From Blattamonas nauphoetae (taxonomy: Eukaryota > Preaxostyla > Oxymonadida): DNA of 35,879 nt. Shown one piece after another: positions 32,537 through 35,879 of this stretch. The notes under the pieces were generated by a model. That model had not been told where the DNA came from and ran no database searches. It saw nothing but the letters and a program-made list of their open reading frames with translations. The position numbers and the translations under genes were made by a program. Every line of letters starts with the position of its first letter. The stretch's first letter is position 1. The stretch covers positions 1 to 35,879 of the forward strand of contig JARBJD010000531.1 of assembly GCA_033064195.1 (NCBI GenBank). The letters are read 5' to 3'.

Positions 32537-35010
32537 TTAGATCTCATCGTCAGTGTTTTCTTCGTCAACGTCTGCATGAATTGCTGCTTGTCTCAATAGT
32601 GCAGCATATTTAGGATCGATAAAGTAACAGAACGTTTGCTTTCCATTAATTCTTTTCTGTTTAACTGTACAATGCTCATGTAAGTCCATCTGAAATGTCT
32701 TGAGCTTTTTGTAGTATTCAGGCATCAGTTCAGCCGCATAGGAGCGAGGCATTCCTTTCTCCAATTCGTCAATGTGTTCCAGGCAAAAGTCTCCAATTGC
32801 TGATCTAGATACTTCTTGGAGTAGACATCTTGCATCAGTGTTTGGTACTTGCCTTGGATTGAATTTGGAAATGTCCCTTTGTCTGAAGTAGGTCAACAAA
32901 TGTGAGTAGAATTCAGGAGAGAATGAGCGAATGAGGTTTAGGAAATAGTTGGCATCATCCTTACGTTTATTGGACACTTTGCAGACGCAGTAACGTCTAT
33001 CGTCGACTTCAATCTTTACTGGATATGCATTGTTTGTACAGAAGATTAGGTTGGCTACATTCTCGGCATCACGACGAGCAATTCCTTTCTCGTTTGCTCT
33101 GAAACTTGTATCTGATATTATGGATTTGAGAGCATCAAAATTGGACATTCTTTCTTCACCAGCATTCTTCAGTTCATTGCAGACAATCAGCATCTTTCCT
33201 TCAATCACTGTGTTGAATGTACCACAGAGTTCCTGAATATCTGTGACGTTTGGAGCAGAGTATCCACGCATTAGTTCACAGAGCACATTGGTCCAAACAT
33301 TCTTGCCAATTCCTTGCATCCCCTTCAAGATTATGACAGACGCTGTCTTCTGACCTGGATTCTGAATGACAAAAGAAATCCAATTCAAGATGAAGTTGTA
33401 CAATTCGTCACTGTTGTCGGAAATTATCTCTTTGGTGAAATCCAAGAATGGTTGAACAAGCTCATTGTTTACTTCATCAACGAATGGGTATTTGTATCCT
33501 TGAAATAGTGAGAACATTTCTGGATTGTCACTGATGAATCGAATGCCATTGACCATAAAACGATTGCGATTGTCCTCGAATAAGCTTTGGCAATTGAATA
33601 CTTTCACTTTCTTTGGATCCTCGTTTGGTATGGTCACTTTTATTGATTTCAACAATCTTAGGACATTGCTTTCTTTCTGAACATTGACGCAGTAGCAGAG
33701 ATCAAGCGAACTGTATTCTTTCACAATGCAAAGCAACGATACTTCAATACAGCGAAGAACTTTCAGCAGATCTCTCAGAACTTCCTTTTCTGAATTGTAT
33801 TCTTTATTCGTGGCCTTTTTTCTGATCGTAGAGAAGTCAAATGGAGACAGAAGATCAATTTTGTCTTTGTATGGCTCATCATTGCTTTGTTCAAGGCATT
33901 GGTCCTCCTCGGATTCATCAATGCTGTCAAATACATCTGAGACATCGTAGTCTGTGAGAGGAATAACGAGTTCATTATTGTAGTATTTCTCGTTGTGGAT
34001 TCGAATGATTTTGACGAGTACTCCTGGATGCGAAATATTTGATGCGTATCTGATTCTTTGAGCATCCCAATTCATTTTTGTATTCTCTGTTAATGTATTG
34101 TGAGCATAGACGTCTTGGTACGTTTGGTCCAGCATCTCGTCAGTGAATCCATCAATTTGTCGCAATGAATTGAGTCCAGCAAACAATGGCAACAACGAGA
34201 CTTCATCCTCGAGTGAACGAGAGCCAGAATCATTGTGGATTGTCAGTCCTGTCAATCCTTTTCTGATTACCTCTGCTTGCTTCAAAGAATACTGTTGAAT
34301 TGAATCACTGTCGAATGTAGGAACTTTTGGACCCTCTGTCTTTGGAGGCTTGACTGATGGCTTCTTATCTGATGGAATTGGCTTCAATGCAATGCACAGA
34401 TTGGACAGTACATCCGACAATGATGCCAGTTTGAAGAGCTGATTAAAATCATTCAATGTTGAATATGTATGGATTTTATTCTTGCCTTCGACTTTCCTTT
34501 GCACTCTTGATTTTGGTTGCACAATCCAGCGCAGATTGGAGTCTACACAAGCGAACAAATCCACATCGTATTGCTCAGTTTTCTTTACCTTCACCATTGA
34601 ATTCTTTTCCAGTTTGTATCCGTCAATATCGCAGTAGATGTGAAGGCCACCAGAACCAGTCACGACTAATCCGACATTTTTAGGTAGTACATCAATCACT
34701 GATTGTCTGATTTTGGTTTTGGTTTCTTCATTAGCATCCTTATTCAAGACGTCAATGTCCACGACTGCTAGATTGGTCACATGTGCAATTTATCGCTGTT
34801 CCTGTCTTTCTGTTTCCAGCATTATCGGTTGAAGCACCTTCGCTATATTTCTTGTAGTCATATATTGGTACTTCATGAGCTCTCAAACGATCATACAAAG
34901 ATTGTATTTCGACTGGAGTGCCGTTGAACAATGCTTCGAAATGATCGTCGATCAATCCAGGATTAATGGCACAAATGTCATTGACTTTTGTCTTCAACTT
35001 TTGTGTTCAT
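32537..35010 (-). pseudogene. Primase-helicase of a virus- or plasmid-like replicon, fossil copy
   Basis: The gene combines an archaeo-eukaryotic primase (PrimPol-like) domain with a superfamily 3 helicase. Primase marks are VVDIDVLNK (D-x-D), SGGLHIYCD (G-x-H-x-Y) and a VDLFA...VQPKS stretch. The helicase has Walker A GMQGIGKN, Walker B KMLIVCNEL and motif C IFCTNN followed by an arginine-rich segment; it is closest in style to D5-like and DUF5906/NrS-1-type helicases. Such proteins start and unwind replicating DNA in NCLDV-related viruses, virophages, Polinton-like viruses and some plasmids. Base composition is more AT-rich than the host genes and no intron is evident. The copy looks nearly whole, with about one break, so it is probably a young insertion. 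No capsid, packaging ATPase, polymerase B or integrase gene is visible here, so the family stays open. Confidence 0.85.
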
Positions 35011-35879
35011 TCTTTCTAAGGAGATAAAATATTAGATTTTAAAAAGTTAAGCGTTTGTTTTTCCGACACCCACAATTCACTGATATTTCGATCAGAACGC
35101 ACCAGAATAACGTGCACACTCTCCCCATGCATCTGTGGCATCGGTGGATTGTTCTGGCCATTTTGATTTTTCACTTTTTCACCTCCATATGTGAAAATTA
35201 CAAAAACTGATTTTTCCAAATTAACCTTATTTTTTGAGACCATCCAAAAGTGTACTGGCAAGGTTAATATCGGTCTGGTGAACTTATTTATGATGTGTGT
35301 TTCGAGGATCTGAGAAGTATTTCGGGGTTATGGGCAGACCTTTGAGACTGACCTCATCGATCTCAGTTTTTTGATCTCAGAAAATAACTAGTGTTCAAAT
35401 TCTCATAAAACTCGAAATAACGAAGTAAAAGACCCACTATCCGTGTTGTTTTTGTTTAGAAGTACTTTCATTGAAATCTCGAGATGAATCGTCCCACAAT
35501 AATTCTTCTTCCTGATCCGATTGAAGAACTGGATGAATCACGCTTGTTTATCGAAAAATTATTAATTCCACCGTGATGGATCTCATATACCATTCTTGAC
35601 GATTATTTCTCTCTTAGAGATTTATTCAGCAGGTTTACATCTGTTGTTCAATTGTTTTATTAGTCTTCGAGATTTTCATTATATCCTTTTCTTCTATATT
35701 TCAACATTCTTATTCCATTTTCTTTTTCATTTCCTTTTATTTCCTTATCTTTCAAATTCTCCCTTCGTTCAAGTCTGGAAACGTTTCTGGCCTAACTGGA
35801 TGTTTCTCTTCACGGTTTGTTTGCCTGTTTCTCTCCTCCTCCGAACTCTTTGACTTTATTCTTTTATTCTTTCTTTCTC
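35011..35879. other. AT-rich right flank with a weak candidate exon
   Basis: No inverted partner of the array at 30.8-32.5 kb is seen here, so the right end of the replicon-like insertion is not defined. An ATG at 35484 opens 30 plausible codons (MNRPTIILLPDPIEELDESR, then LFIEKLLIPP), with a GTTTATC that could act as a donor. Downstream, 35770-35819 reads VQVWKRFWPNWMFLFT before a GTTTGT donor-like site. Together these could be the first exons of a plus-strand gene that runs off the window. The rest is T-rich. Confidence 0.25.

Noticed and set aside
32537-35010. Naming the primase-helicase as part of a Polinton or a specific virus family
   Set aside because: No capsid, integrase, protease or polymerase B gene is present in the window, and the motif set is shared by several virus and plasmid groups.
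1-35879. CRISPR arrays, operons, bacterial promoters or ribosome binding sites
   Set aside because: The spliced genes are eukaryotic, and the repeats found are tandem or inverted without unique spacers of even length.
1-35879. tRNA or rRNA genes
   Set aside because: No cloverleaf with A and B boxes or rRNA-like conserved text was noticed by eye; a covariance-model scan would be needed to exclude them.

Overview
The window is eukaryotic nuclear DNA from a protist. Genes are split by short GT-AG introns (about 30 to 122 bp, donors such as GTATGT, GTATGA, GTTTGT, GTATTC and GTGTGT; pyrimidine-rich YAG acceptors). The gene content is a Pumilio RNA-binding protein, a coiled-coil/SPRY protein with an ARM-like front half, a large helical-repeat protein, a Kelch/Cys-rich/membrane-anchored surface protein and a decayed parallel beta-helix surface protein. 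I remember this combination from oxymonads (Preaxostyla), Blattamonas in particular. That assignment is inference from memory, not the result of a search.

Layout. 1-7.5 kb: a candidate small spliced gene on the minus strand (636-1417), a 32-bp minisatellite (1557-1900), then a long stretch of broken coding sequence. The plus strand of that stretch holds two unrecognised pieces and a beta-helix remnant (4707-5701); the minus strand holds a HEAT-like helical gene (5546-7509). 7.6-10.9 kb: two DNA transposons without a visible transposase. One is a foldback element with 298-bp arms (7646-8639). The other is a hAT-like element (8862-10892) with 18-bp terminal inverted repeats and a perfect 8-bp target duplication; it carries a piece of unrelated protein-coding sequence. 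11.6-20.3 kb: the best-preserved host block, with the SPRY gene (+), a helical-repeat gene (+) and, convergent with them, the PUF gene (-), for which recognition of UGUAUA can be read from the repeats.

20.3-22.7 kb is gene-poor and holds a smaller TA-flanked foldback element (21259-21850). 22.7-29.0 kb: the Kelch/Cys-rich/TM gene (-), whose reading frame jumps about five times, mostly at G-rich runs; a divergent two-TM small protein (+); and a spliced membrane oxidoreductase-like gene (+). 30.2-32.5 kb is repeat DNA, first a purine-rich degenerate minisatellite, then an array of related units, three in plus and two in minus orientation. This array abuts a primase-helicase gene of virus- or plasmid-like type (32537-35010, minus), AT-rich and nearly whole, which I treat as a fossil insertion. 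The last 870 bp is AT-rich with at most one weak candidate exon.

Main uncertainty: several host genes show single-base frame jumps while others, such as the 1295-codon PUF gene, show none. The jumps could be real decay or local sequence errors. Exon borders were placed by eye.
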